Below, piece by piece: positions 16,956 to 26,318 of a stretch of DNA of 35,829 bases (position 1 is its first letter; every line of letters starts with the position of its first letter). The DNA is from an uncultured Pelagibacteraceae bacterium. GTDB taxonomy: Bacteria; Pseudomonadota; Alphaproteobacteria; Pelagibacterales; Pelagibacteraceae. Location of the stretch: positions 1-35,829 of the forward strand of contig CACOSS010000009.1 of the NCBI GenBank assembly GCA_902629955.1. Direction: 5' to 3'. A program made the position numbers and the translations under genes. Below the pieces are notes generated by a model. That model searched no databases and had not been told where the DNA came from. It saw nothing but the letters and a program-made list of their open reading frames with translations.

Positions 16956-18196
16956 TGATTTAGATTTTTAAGTGAATCCTCAGCTTTCGTACTTTTTTTT
17001 GTGATCATACTAGCTATATTTTTAAGATATATTTCTTCATTATTTTTTTTTGAGTTTAATTGATTTCTGAATTTTAATCCTTCTTTTGATAATTTTAAAA
17101 AAATGTCAGACCAATCTAAAATACTTCTCCCATCTATTTCTGTATTGAAACCTTTTGATGGACTATTAAAATATGCTTCTAAAATGTCTTTTTTTTTCCA
17201 TTTATTTATAATTTCATATGTTTCATTTAAATTTCCATAAAGAAGTCCTATTAAAAATGCTGGACCAGCACAATGACAGTCCCATTCGCATGCATCCAAA
17301 GATCTTATTTCTATGTAGCTTTTTAATCTTACTTCGGTAAAAATTGTGGATAGATGCAATTCAAGATTACTTTTGTCAGCTTCATCTTGTTTTATTAAAT
17401 CGGAATATGTTTTACCATCTGGAAATAAATATTCGTTATTTTTTTGATAAAATAACAGTGGATAATTTAAAACAAAATCTGCATATTTTTCATAAGACAT
17501 TTCTTCAAGAAAAATTTCTGGCAATCCAGCTCTAGAAGTGTTTTGCCAAACTTTCGAACGATAAGATAAATAACCACTGAATTTGTTTTCTTTGATTGCA
17601 GAATTAGAAAATAATGCGATGCTTATTGGTGTTAGATAAGATGCAACTTTAAATTTTTTTTTAAAATCTTCTTCATTCTTGTAGTCAATATTTATTTGTG
17701 TACCAGCTGTTTGATACATCATTTCTAAGCTTAGAGAACCATTTTTTGGCATTTCTTTTGTCATTACTCTGTATCTTTTTTTTGGATTATTTGGAATTTT
17801 ATCAATACTCGAAAATGGGTCATAGCCTACTGATAAAGTTTTTAAATCAAAGTTTTCACATGCTAAATTTAATTTTTCTTGAAATTGATATGACTCGGAA
17901 CAGACTTCATGAATATTAGATAATTGACTACCAGATAATTCTATTTGATTTCCTGGTTCTAGAGTAATCATTTTTCCATTTTTTTTTAAACCAATAATGT
18001 TTTCATCTTCTTTAATAGGTTCCCAATTAAATTTTGAGGTAAAAAAATTGAAAATTTTTAATAAATCAGAGTAATCTGCCCTTTCATTACTTTTTTTTTT
18101 AAATAAAAATTTTTCATTCTCGACACCAATAAATTGATCTGGTTTATTACCTGAAATAAAATGTTCTATTATTTGTTGCTTAGATTTAATTTTCAT
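16952..18196 (-). CDS. gshA: Glutamate-cysteine ligase GshA (plant/alphaproteobacterial type)
   Basis: This 414-aa protein resembles the GCS2-type glutamate-cysteine ligases of plants and alphaproteobacteria. The N-terminal FIGVENEKFLF corresponds to the 'IG.EhEKf' glutamate-site block, ITLEPGNQIELSG and TAGTQINIDY follow, and SYIEIRSLDACEWDCHCAGPA near residue 300 is characteristic of the group. It makes gamma-glutamylcysteine with ATP. It is about 40 residues shorter than many relatives but keeps all recognisable blocks. It overlaps gshB by four bases and the amidotransferase gene by 11, so thiol synthesis is translationally linked to that gene. Confidence 0.9.
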   Translation of the reverse strand: MKIKSKQQIIEHFISGNKPDQFIGVENEKFLFKKKSNERADYSDLLKIFNFFTSKFNWEPIKEDENIIGLKKNGKMITLEPGNQIELSGSQLSNIHEVCSESYQFQEKLNLACENFDLKTLSVGYDPFSSIDKIPNNPKKRYRVMTKEMPKNGSLSLEMMYQTAGTQINIDYKNEEDFKKKFKVASYLTPISIALFSNSAIKENKFSGYLSYRSKVWQNTSRAGLPEIFLEEMSYEKYADFVLNYPLLFYQKNNEYLFPDGKTYSDLIKQDEADKSNLELHLSTIFTEVRLKSYIEIRSLDACEWDCHCAGPAFLIGLLYGNLNETYEIINKWKKKDILEAYFNSPSKGFNTEIDGRSILDWSDIFLKLSKEGLKFRNQLNSKKNNEEIYLKNIASMITKKSTKAEDSLKNLNQ

Positions 18197-18974
18197 TTAA
18201 ATAATCAATCCAATTTTTCAATTCGATCATTCTTAAATCTCTATTTGATATTTGATTTTCTTGCTCTATCATTTGAACATGATTATCAATTTCTTTTTGA
18301 TCTTCAAAAGCCTTCTTTTCGATTAATCTATCAGTTCTAAAATGGATTAATCTTATCATTTTATCGTATGATATCTCTGGGTGATATTGTATACCCCAAA
18401 TATCACATTCATTAATTTTAAAATTTAGCCCTTGCACTTTATTAATTTTATTTGATGATAAAAGTATGGCGTTATCTGGAATTTTTGAAACTTCATCAAA
18501 ATTAAATGCAGGAGTGTTAAAATTATTTTTTTTATTTTTATAAAGAGGATGTTTTAGCCCATTATCATTTATTTGTATTTGATGAGCGATTCCCCTATGT
18601 GTTCCTTTTTGACATTTCTTTACCTCACCACCTGCTGCTGTAACAGCAACTTGCATACCCCAACATATTGCAAGAATTTTTTTTATTTTTTTTTGAGACT
18701 CTTTCATAAATTCAATTTGTCTACGAATTTCAATCGTATCATTATAAATATTTAAGCTACTGCCGCCCCAAATAAGACCATCGTACTCCTCAAGGTTTTT
18801 AATATTTTCAAAAACTTTAGGATCTGATGAAGGATTTGCTACATCAATTTCTAAATTTTTTGTAAAATATGCAATACTATCTTTTAAACTTTCTGTGTGT
18901 GTTTGAATGCCAGCACTAGTAAATTGCTGATTTTCCTCTTTAAGATTACCCTCTACTATTAGTATTTTTTTCAT
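18186..18974 (-). CDS. Class I glutamine amidotransferase-like protein
   Basis: This 262-aa protein has a GMP-synthase-type GATase1 domain. The nucleophile elbow is LAICWGMQVAVTAAGG (Cys about residue 104), the oxyanion-side region is YDGLIWGGSSLNIY, and the catalytic His lies in WGIQYHPEIS. No synthetase domain is attached, so it either supplies ammonia to a partner or hydrolyses gamma-glutamyl bonds itself. Its position between Fe-ADH and gshA, overlapping both (four and 11 bases), suggests a role linked to glutathione or other gamma-glutamyl compounds. That is inference from context. The C-terminal 50 residues are charged and helical. Confidence 0.85.
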   Translation of the reverse strand: MKKILIVEGNLKEENQQFTSAGIQTHTESLKDSIAYFTKNLEIDVANPSSDPKVFENIKNLEEYDGLIWGGSSLNIYNDTIEIRRQIEFMKESQKKIKKILAICWGMQVAVTAAGGEVKKCQKGTHRGIAHQIQINDNGLKHPLYKNKKNNFNTPAFNFDEVSKIPDNAILLSSNKINKVQGLNFKINECDIWGIQYHPEISYDKMIRLIHFRTDRLIEKKAFEDQKEIDNHVQMIEQENQISNRDLRMIELKNWIDYLNEN

Positions 18975-20131
18975 GAAAATAAATTACCTTTCATACTGTG
19001 GTCATATAATTTTTTCATATCCTCTAGATTTAACAATCTAGGATTTGTCGCAGTTGAAGGATCTTCAAGAGCCATTTTTGATAACATTTCTAAATCAAAT
19101 TTATCTTCGCTGATAACTTCTGATAAAGCATGTGGGATATTTAAATCTTTTCTTAGTTCTAAGATCCAATCCAAAAAACATTTAAAATCTTTTTTTAAAC
19201 CAAGAAAATCACAAATAGATACTATTCTTTTTTCTATAAATTTTTTATTATAAGTGAGTACATAAGGCATAAAAATTGCATTGGATAATCCATGATGTAA
19301 ATTGAATTGAGCGTTTACTGGGTGACTTAATGAATGAATTGCACCAAGGCCTTTTTGGAACGCAGTAGATCCCATGCTTGCTGCGGCTAACATATCTGAC
19401 CTTGCTTCTAAATTTTTTCCATCTTTAACAGCAGTCATTAAAGATTTTTTTGTCAATCTTATACCTTCTATCGCTATACCATCAGCCATTGGGTGAAATC
19501 CAGGAGCGCAAAAAGCCTCTAGGTTATGCGCTAAAGCATCCATTCCTGTTGCAGCAGTTAATCTAGGAGAAAGGTCCAAAGTTAAAACCGGATCTAAAAT
19601 TACAATCGACGGTAAAAATCTAGGATGGAAAATTATTTTTTTTACCCCAGTTTCATTATTAATTATCGCTGATGCTCTTCCAGTTTCTGAGCCTGTACCT
19701 GCTGTTGTGGGTACAGCTATTATAGGTGCGATATTATCGTTGTTCGCTCTTTTCCAATAATCACCTATATCTTCAAAATCCCAAATTGGTCTTATTTGAC
19801 CAGACATAAACGCTATTGCTTTTCCAACATCCAATCCACTTCCACCACCAAAAGCTATTACACCATCACAATTATTTTTTTTAAATTCTTTAACACCTTT
19901 ATCAACATCATCGCCATTAGGGTTGCCAGAAAAATTGGAAAAAATATTTAAGTTTTTGAATTCTTTTTCAATAATTTTAATTATATTTTTTACAAAATCT
20001 AAACCTGCTAAATCTTTATCTGTGACAAATAATGGCTTTTTAATTTTAAGACTTTTGCATGCAGAATTAATTTCAATTATTCTATTATTACCGACCCAGA
20101 CAGTTGTTGGGTAGTTCCAATTAGATTTCAT
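18971..20131 (-). CDS. Iron-containing alcohol dehydrogenase
   Basis: This 386-aa group III (Fe-ADH) enzyme is full length. NAD(P) binding is shown by AFGGGSGLDVGKAIAF (about 93-108) and PTTAGTGSETGRAS. Metal ligands fit D198 and H202 in TGMDALAHNLEA, H266 in AIHSLSHP and H280 in LHHG, the D-H-H-H set of the family. It oxidises primary alcohols or reduces aldehydes. From memory, a SAR11 Fe-ADH in a similar neighbourhood has been proposed to oxidise methanol and other short alcohols. The product aldehyde would fit the nearby glutathione and THF genes. It overlaps the amidotransferase gene by four bases. Confidence 0.93.
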   Translation of the reverse strand: MKSNWNYPTTVWVGNNRIIEINSACKSLKIKKPLFVTDKDLAGLDFVKNIIKIIEKEFKNLNIFSNFSGNPNGDDVDKGVKEFKKNNCDGVIAFGGGSGLDVGKAIAFMSGQIRPIWDFEDIGDYWKRANNDNIAPIIAVPTTAGTGSETGRASAIINNETGVKKIIFHPRFLPSIVILDPVLTLDLSPRLTAATGMDALAHNLEAFCAPGFHPMADGIAIEGIRLTKKSLMTAVKDGKNLEARSDMLAAASMGSTAFQKGLGAIHSLSHPVNAQFNLHHGLSNAIFMPYVLTYNKKFIEKRIVSICDFLGLKKDFKCFLDWILELRKDLNIPHALSEVISEDKFDLEMLSKMALEDPSTATNPRLLNLEDMKKLYDHSMKGNLFS

Positions 20132-20136
20132 AAAAT

Positions 20137-21102
20137 TTACAATTTTTTTAAATTTAATTTTTTATTTTTTAATAAAGATCTAAGTAAATTGATCATTAAA
20201 GGTATTTTTTGTAAATTAATTTTTTTAAAAATAAACGGTCCAATTTCTCTCGCCAATTGTTCTCCTTCAACTGTATCTTTCAACATAAATTTTTTCTTAG
20301 CAGATTTAAATGTAAAACCTTTTCCTAAATAATCACCCATTTTACTATTTCTTCCCCCGGTAGCGCTTACATATAAATCACCAACACCTGCTAGACTTTC
20401 GACTGTGGTTTCTTTACCATTAAAATATTTTATTAAATATTTCATTTCTAATAGAGATTTTTGAAATAAACTTGAAGACTTATTTAAAGATTGACCTGCG
20501 CCTATAACCATAGCATAAATATTTTTTATTGCCGAACAAACCTCAACACCAATTATATCTGTCGAATATTCAACTAAATAATAATTCGTTGAAATTAATT
20601 TTCCAATTTTTTTTGCTATATTAATGTTTTTATTTGCGATAATTACTTTGGTCTGATTTTTTTTTGCTAGTTCTTTTGCTAAACATGGGCCTTTTAAGAC
20701 TGAAATATTTTTATTCTTAGTGTCAATTTTAATTTGCTCAGAAATTGTTAAAATTTTATTTCTTTTTTTGTCATATTTTAGACCTTTTGTTAAAATTAAT
20801 ATTGGTGTTTTATTTTTAATATTTTTTAATTCCTTACTTATGAAATTAATTCCTGGTAAACTAAGTGCAATAACTATCAAATTAAACTTTTCTTTTAAAA
20901 GTTCTTTTGAAAATATTCTGAATTTAAGTTTTTTTGGTAGCTTTATTTTTAATACTGAATGAAATTTATTTTTTGATTTAAGATTATTTATAAATTGTTT
21001 GCTATAAGGCTCAGTAATTGTAACATTATTTTTATTATCTAAACAAGGAATCGTAAAAGCTGATCCCATTGCTCCGCCACCAATTACTAATATTTTTGCC
21101 AT
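20137..21102 (-). CDS. gpsA: Glycerol-3-phosphate dehydrogenase [NAD(P)+] GpsA
   Basis: This 321-aa protein starts MAKILVIGGGAMGSAFTIP with the GxGxxG dinucleotide site at residues 8-13. The catalytic lysine lies in VEVCSAIKNIYAMVIGAG, and GVGDLYVSATGGRNSKMGDYLGKG is the substrate-binding block. It interconverts DHAP and sn-glycerol 3-phosphate, the entry to phospholipid synthesis. It lies seven bases after glpK and five before Fe-ADH. With glpK it gives two routes to glycerol 3-phosphate, or a path from glycerol to DHAP. The sequence is unusually lysine-rich but all motifs are present. Confidence 0.92.
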   Translation of the reverse strand: MAKILVIGGGAMGSAFTIPCLDNKNNVTITEPYSKQFINNLKSKNKFHSVLKIKLPKKLKFRIFSKELLKEKFNLIVIALSLPGINFISKELKNIKNKTPILILTKGLKYDKKRNKILTISEQIKIDTKNKNISVLKGPCLAKELAKKNQTKVIIANKNINIAKKIGKLISTNYYLVEYSTDIIGVEVCSAIKNIYAMVIGAGQSLNKSSSLFQKSLLEMKYLIKYFNGKETTVESLAGVGDLYVSATGGRNSKMGDYLGKGFTFKSAKKKFMLKDTVEGEQLAREIGPFIFKKINLQKIPLMINLLRSLLKNKKLNLKKL

Positions 21103-21109
21103 AACAAAA

Positions 21110-22579
21110 TTATGCTAAAGTTTTTTTAATTGCTTGTTGCCAACCTTGCAATAACTTATTTCTGTAACTTTTATTGAATTTTGGTTTAAAGTCTCTATCT
21201 TTTTTCCAATTTTGTTTAATATCACTGAGGGATCTATAAATACCAGTTTGATAACCAGCCATATAAGCAGCTCCTAAAGCGGTAGTTTCATTAATTTTTG
21301 ATCTGGTAATCTTAATTTTTAAAATTTCTGATAGAAATTGAACAAACCAATTATTTGAAACCATACCACCATCAACCTTAACACTTTTAGGGTTTAAACC
21401 ATCTTTTCTCATTGATAAGAATAAATCAGAAGTTTGATAAGCAACAGACTCAATTGTTGCTCTTACTAAATCTCTCCAATCACTATCCCTTGTAAGACCC
21501 GTGATTAAACCTCTTGATTTGGAATTCCAGTATGGGGCTCCCAGACCTGTGAAAGCTGGCACAACATAAACACCTTTACAATTTTTTTTTGATTTCGCGA
21601 TCTTTTCAGTCTCATAAGCATTATCTATTAGCCTGATTTTATCTCTAAGCCATTGCACACCAGCACCTGCAATAAATATAGAACCTTCTAAAGCATATGT
21701 AGTTTTATTATTTATTCTGTAACAAATTGTAGTTATTAATTTATTTTTTGACATGATCTTTTTTTCACCAGTATTCATTATTAAGAAGGCTCCTGTACCA
21801 TAGGTACTTTTGACTGATCCTTTTTCAAAACATGCTTGACCTATTGCTGCTGCTTGCTGGTCGCCCAATACAGCAGAAATTTTTATTTTTTGTCCAACAA
21901 TTTTCTCGCTTGTAAAACCAAAATCATCAGCAGAATTTTTAACAGTTGGAAGAATTTTTTCGTTGAGTTTGAATATTTTTAAAATATCTTTATCCCATTT
22001 GTTACTTGCAATATTAAAAAGCATTGTTCTTGAGGCATTTGTGGCATCTGTTGCGTGAATTTTACCATTGGTTAATTTCCAAATCAAAAAGGTGTCAATT
22101 GTACCAAACAGTAACTCATTTTTTTTAAATAATTTTTTAGCTTTTGGGACGTTGTCTATTATCCATTTTACTTTTGTTGCAGAAAAATATGGGTCTAAAA
22201 ATAAACCAGTTTTTTTTCTAATTAACTTTTCTTTTTTTTTAATTTTTTTGCAGTAGTTTTCTGTTCTTCTGTCTTGCCAAACAATTGCATTATAAACTGG
22301 TTCACCTGTTCTTTTATCCCAGCATACGGTTGTTTCTCTTTGATTGGTAATTCCTAAGGCTTTAATATTTATTTTTAACTTCTTTGATTTTAACAAAACA
22401 TTTTTTGTGACTTTGATTGTTGTCGACCAAATTTCGTTTGGATTATGTTCTACCCATCCGTTTTTTGGAAAAAATTGCTTAAACTCTAATTGAGATGAAA
22501 TTAATTTTTTGCCACTTTTTGAAAAAATAATTGCTCTAGATGATGTGGTTCCTTGATCAATGGCAAGTATTCCATTCAC
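21110..22579 (-). CDS. glpK: Glycerol kinase GlpK
   Basis: This 489-aa FGGY kinase starts MNGILAIDQGTTSSRAIIF, the phosphate-1 loop signature of GlpK. NQRETTVCWDKRTGEPVYNAIVWQDRRT, LFGTIDTFLIWKLT, STYGTGAFLIMNTG and VDGGMVSNNWFVQFLSEIL follow in family order. It phosphorylates glycerol to sn-glycerol 3-phosphate. It is a little shorter than E. coli GlpK (502 aa), with no obvious gap in the catalytic core. It follows proW by six bases, so glycerol use is transcribed with the osmolyte transporter; no glycerol transporter is seen in the window. Confidence 0.96.
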   Translation of the reverse strand: MNGILAIDQGTTSSRAIIFSKSGKKLISSQLEFKQFFPKNGWVEHNPNEIWSTTIKVTKNVLLKSKKLKINIKALGITNQRETTVCWDKRTGEPVYNAIVWQDRRTENYCKKIKKKEKLIRKKTGLFLDPYFSATKVKWIIDNVPKAKKLFKKNELLFGTIDTFLIWKLTNGKIHATDATNASRTMLFNIASNKWDKDILKIFKLNEKILPTVKNSADDFGFTSEKIVGQKIKISAVLGDQQAAAIGQACFEKGSVKSTYGTGAFLIMNTGEKKIMSKNKLITTICYRINNKTTYALEGSIFIAGAGVQWLRDKIRLIDNAYETEKIAKSKKNCKGVYVVPAFTGLGAPYWNSKSRGLITGLTRDSDWRDLVRATIESVAYQTSDLFLSMRKDGLNPKSVKVDGGMVSNNWFVQFLSEILKIKITRSKINETTALGAAYMAGYQTGIYRSLSDIKQNWKKDRDFKPKFNKSYRNKLLQGWQQAIKKTLA

Positions 22580-22585
22580 AAAATA

Positions 22586-24709
22586 CTAATCCTGGCCTAA
22601 TAATTTCTTTTGTTTTTCAGCCCAAGTACGTATTAAATTATCAACTGCAAGTCCAATAAATGCTACACATAATCCCAACATCAAACCATTGCCGGTTCCT
22701 TGTCTGTCAGATAATGCTTTAAGTATATATTGTCCAAGATCGGTTGTCCCAATCATTGCTCCAATAATTACCATAAACAATGCAAATACGACTGTTTGAT
22801 TTATTCCAAGCATCATGTGTGGAAAGGCTAAGGGTAGTTCTATTCTCATCCATCTTTGAAGTCTGTTAACTCCTGACATTGAACCTGCATCATGTAATGC
22901 TGATGGAACACTTCTTAATCCTTCTATTGTGTATCTTGTTGCAGGTATTGTTGCATAAATTACAACTGCAATTAAAACAGAAGTGTCTGTTACTCCAAAT
23001 AACATAATTACAGGTATTAGGTAAATAAAAGATGGAAATGTTTGAAGTGTGTCACACACCGCTAATGTAATTTTAGTGCTTGCTTTGCTTTGTGCACTTA
23101 AAGTTCCAATTATTATACCTAAAATACCTGAAACAATTACACCGAATGTTGCCATATACATGGTTATTAACGCTCTATCCCACCACTCAGTTAGAGCTAT
23201 AAATAATGTAAAGCTTCCAACAACAATTGCAGATCTTATTCCTCCAATAATATAACCAGCACCCATAAAAAGTACAAAAGTAGCTACAGCTGGCATTCTT
23301 AAGAAGGCATTTTTCATAGGAATTAAAACTTGTGTAATTAACCAAGTATTAAAAACTTTTAGTGGATCAAAAAAGTTATCAAGTATCCAATCTACACCAG
23401 AATTCCAAAATGCTTCTGTAGATATCCCTTTATTGTGTGGAACAATAAACAGATAATTAAATCCTTCTTTGAAATAGAATGTTCCAATATATGATAAAAT
23501 GTATCCAGCTATGACCACTCCGACAAAAATCATAAAATATTTATTTCTTTGAAAGAAAGTTGGATTTTCAAAATAATTTATTTGTTTGTTTGCCCAAGCC
23601 AATGACATTTTATCTAATAAAACAGCGATTAGTGTTATACATATTCCTGCTTCTAAAGCTAAACCTATTCGTAATTGGTTCAAAGCTAATAATAAATTCC
23701 AGCCTAGTCCTTTTGCTCCAATAAAAGATGCAATAACAGCCATTGCTAAACACTGCATGATAACTTGGTTAACACCAATTAAAATATCTCTACGAGCCGT
23801 TGGTATTAATACTTTAAATAAGAGTTGGAAATTACTACATCCACTCATCTTTCCTGCCTCTATAACTTCTGGTGAAACTTTTCTGAGTCCAAGCAAAGTC
23901 AATCTGACCATAGGAGGTGTAGCAAAAATAATAGTTGCTATTGCTCCAGCATGGTCACCAATACCAAACAAAACCATTATTGGAACTAAATAAGAATAGT
24001 GTGGCATGGTTTGCGCAACGTTAAGAAGTGGGTTTAAGATATTTTCAACTCTTTTACTTCTGTATGCCCATATTCCAAATCCTAATCCTAATAAAAAAGA
24101 TATTGGAGCTGCAACCATTACAAAAGATAAAGTTTGCATTGAAGGTTTCCATTGACCGAATGCTGAAATATAAATCATAGTTAATCCAGCAAAGATCGCA
24201 AGATTCCTACCATTTAATTTATATCCTAAAACTACAGCTGCACCAGCAACAATAGTCCAAGGAAGGCCTGGTAATTCTGCCCAAGGATTTTTATCTAACC
24301 AATCCCAGCTAGTAAATGCTACAACAGTTTCAACACCTCCAATTAAAATTTCTCTTATGAACTCAATCATGAAAAGCATTGATCTAGAAATAATTCTTGT
24401 AATATGAAGAACGACTGGACGAGATTTTGTCTCCTGAATATCGCTATCAAAATATTCTATAGGTGCCCATTCATTTAATAGAAAAAAAACTGAGTCATTT
24501 ATCCATCCAGGCATCCATGCTATAAAAGCAGGTAATCTCCAAAATACACTGTATTTTGTTTGGTCTAATTTATCTTTATCAATAAATTCAGTTCCAGCTT
24601 TTGCAAATACATATCCATCAGGAACCTCTATTGCAAAACATAATCCAAAGAACACTAATAACAAAAATGACCATTGGACAGCTTTAGGATATTTTTGAAG
24701 AAAAGACAT
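22586..24709 (-). CDS. proW: Glycine betaine/TMAO ABC transporter permease, two fused permease domains
   Basis: This 707-aa protein is twice the size of E. coli ProW because it carries two BPD_transp_1 permease domains in one chain. Each has an EAA-type loop that contacts the ATPase: EAGKMSGCSNFQLLFKVLIP (about residue 285) and DAGSMSGVNRLQRWMRIELP (about residue 630). More than ten hydrophobic segments are visible. Fused permeases of this size also occur in the marine TMAO transporter TmoXWV, so tmoW is an alternative name. It lies six bases after proV. The single chain would supply both halves of the membrane pore. Confidence 0.93.
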   Translation of the reverse strand: MSFLQKYPKAVQWSFLLLVFFGLCFAIEVPDGYVFAKAGTEFIDKDKLDQTKYSVFWRLPAFIAWMPGWINDSVFFLLNEWAPIEYFDSDIQETKSRPVVLHITRIISRSMLFMIEFIREILIGGVETVVAFTSWDWLDKNPWAELPGLPWTIVAGAAVVLGYKLNGRNLAIFAGLTMIYISAFGQWKPSMQTLSFVMVAAPISFLLGLGFGIWAYRSKRVENILNPLLNVAQTMPHYSYLVPIMVLFGIGDHAGAIATIIFATPPMVRLTLLGLRKVSPEVIEAGKMSGCSNFQLLFKVLIPTARRDILIGVNQVIMQCLAMAVIASFIGAKGLGWNLLLALNQLRIGLALEAGICITLIAVLLDKMSLAWANKQINYFENPTFFQRNKYFMIFVGVVIAGYILSYIGTFYFKEGFNYLFIVPHNKGISTEAFWNSGVDWILDNFFDPLKVFNTWLITQVLIPMKNAFLRMPAVATFVLFMGAGYIIGGIRSAIVVGSFTLFIALTEWWDRALITMYMATFGVIVSGILGIIIGTLSAQSKASTKITLAVCDTLQTFPSFIYLIPVIMLFGVTDTSVLIAVVIYATIPATRYTIEGLRSVPSALHDAGSMSGVNRLQRWMRIELPLAFPHMMLGINQTVVFALFMVIIGAMIGTTDLGQYILKALSDRQGTGNGLMLGLCVAFIGLAVDNLIRTWAEKQKKLLGQD

Positions 24710-24715
24710 AATACT

Positions 24716-25753
24716 TTATTTTTTTTCTTTACCTTGCCCAAAAACAGTTTGGATTATTTTTGAGGGTTTTACACTTCCTACTATATTATTATTTTTGTCT
24801 ATCACGCTCACCGGTTTATCCTGACTTAAAATTTTTTCAGCCACAGTCTCAATTATAGCATCTTTTGAAACAGTGATATTGTCAGCATTTTGTCCCGCTG
24901 AAGATTTGTCCATTACAGCTTCAATCTTTAAAACTTTTTCTCTTGGCACTTCTTGAGTGAATTTTCTTACATATTCAGTTTTTGGATTTAAGACTATGTC
25001 TGCTGGAGTATCTAATTGTTCAATTAAACCATCCTTCATAATTGCTATTCTATCGGCAAGCCTTAGTGCTTCGTCAAAATCATGTGTGATAAATAGAATT
25101 GTTTTATTTAAAACTCCTTGAAGTCTCAGAAATTCATCTTGCATTTCTTTTCTAATTAAAGGGTCAAGAGCTGAAAAAGGTTCATCTAAAAACCAAATAT
25201 CAGGTTCAACTGCAAGTGAACGAGCTATACCTACTCTTTGTTGTTGACCTCCAGATAACTCTCTTGGAAAATAATTTTCTCTACCTTTTAAGCCAACAAG
25301 CTCTACCATTTCGACTGCTTTTTGAATACTCTCGCTAGTTTTACTTCCTTTTATTTGCAAAGGAAAAGCTATATTTTCCAAAACTGTTTTGTGGGGAAGT
25401 AAGGCAAAACTCTGAAATACCATTCCCATTTTATTTCTTCGTAATTCAATTAGTTGTCTCTCGTTCATTGCAAGAAGATCTTGACCTTCTATAAATATTT
25501 TTCCTCCAGTTGCGTCAGTCAAACGAGAAATACATCTTAACAATGTTGATTTACCCGAACCAGATAAACCCATAACCACAAGCATTTCACCTTTAGAAAC
25601 CTCAAATGAAGCATTATTAACTCCAACAATACATCCTGCGTCCTGAAATGATTTTGCATCTACGTTACCATTTGCGTTTTGAAGCATTTTTTTGGCATTA
25701 GTTCCAAAAATTTTGTAAACAGACTCACATTTAATTACTGGTGTAGAAGACAT
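24716..25753 (-). CDS. proV: Glycine betaine/TMAO ABC transporter ATP-binding protein
   Basis: This 345-aa ATPase has Walker A GLSGSGKST at about 62-70, the Q-loop in MGMVFQSFALLPH, the signature LSGGQQQRVGIARSLA, Walker B DIWFLDEPFSALDP and the H-loop ITHDFDEALRLAD. After the ATPase core (about 1-270), a C-terminal tail with ISKDAIIETV-like and VIDKNNNIVGSVKPS strands looks like a CBS-type regulatory domain, as in ProV/OpuAA, where it senses ionic strength. It energises the fused permease. The N-terminal 40 residues resemble the ProV extension. It is separated from the upstream hypothetical gene by 40 bases. Confidence 0.95.
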   Translation of the reverse strand: MSSTPVIKCESVYKIFGTNAKKMLQNANGNVDAKSFQDAGCIVGVNNASFEVSKGEMLVVMGLSGSGKSTLLRCISRLTDATGGKIFIEGQDLLAMNERQLIELRRNKMGMVFQSFALLPHKTVLENIAFPLQIKGSKTSESIQKAVEMVELVGLKGRENYFPRELSGGQQQRVGIARSLAVEPDIWFLDEPFSALDPLIRKEMQDEFLRLQGVLNKTILFITHDFDEALRLADRIAIMKDGLIEQLDTPADIVLNPKTEYVRKFTQEVPREKVLKIEAVMDKSSAGQNADNITVSKDAIIETVAEKILSQDKPVSVIDKNNNIVGSVKPSKIIQTVFGQGKEKK

Positions 25754-25793
25754 ATTTAAATAATTATACTATTATTATTAGTGTATTCTCCAT

Positions 25794-26318
25794 CTAAAAA
25801 TTTTTAATAAAATAAACCCTAGTATCTATACTTGTTCTTAAAAATCCAAGTGCCTCACCCTCAACTGTTACTGAGTCTGAAGTTCCTTCTAAAGGTTTTA
25901 CCGTAAATTTTGCAAAACATTTATTTTTACTATCGTTCCAATTAACTGCATATTTTCCGGTAGTACCACCATTTGCTGTATATAAATTAAATGCTTTAGC
26001 ATCTGTAATGTTTGCGCCCATAATTGCTCTTTGTGTAATAATCTTTGTATTATTACATACGATTTTATATTCTTCTGCTGAAAGCTTTCTTCCTTTATCA
26101 CTTTCATAAAACGTTAGCACTCCTCTTGGTAAACTCTCAATAAATTCATTTGCTTGTTCTTGAATTTTTTTTTCTTCAGCAATTTTTTTTTCAGCATTTG
26201 GATCTGGTCCAAAAAAAATGTTAAGTACAAAAAACGTAAAGAAAATTACAATTGTTAAACTAACTAAACCTATTGAATTTTTATAATTTTCAGACAATCT
26301 ATAAATGTTACTTAACAT
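25794..26318 (-). CDS. Membrane-anchored hypothetical protein
   Basis: With the start at 26318 (MLSNIYRLSENYKNS) this is a 174-aa protein. An ATG at 26330 would add four residues. One transmembrane helix lies at about 15-36, followed by a Lys/Glu-rich linker and a soluble domain, probably periplasmic, of about 130 residues with two cysteines (VCNNTK, NKCFAKF) and an even spread of beta-prone segments. I recognise no family. The start overlaps the end of the MORN gene by 11 bases, and proV follows 40 bases after the stop, so it is made with a transporter operon. A role at the cell envelope is an inference only. Confidence 0.6.
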   Translation of the reverse strand: MLSNIYRLSENYKNSIGLVSLTIVIFFTFFVLNIFFGPDPNAEKKIAEEKKIQEQANEFIESLPRGVLTFYESDKGRKLSAEEYKIVCNNTKIITQRAIMGANITDAKAFNLYTANGGTTGKYAVNWNDSKNKCFAKFTVKPLEGTSDSVTVEGEALGFLRTSIDTRVYFIKNF

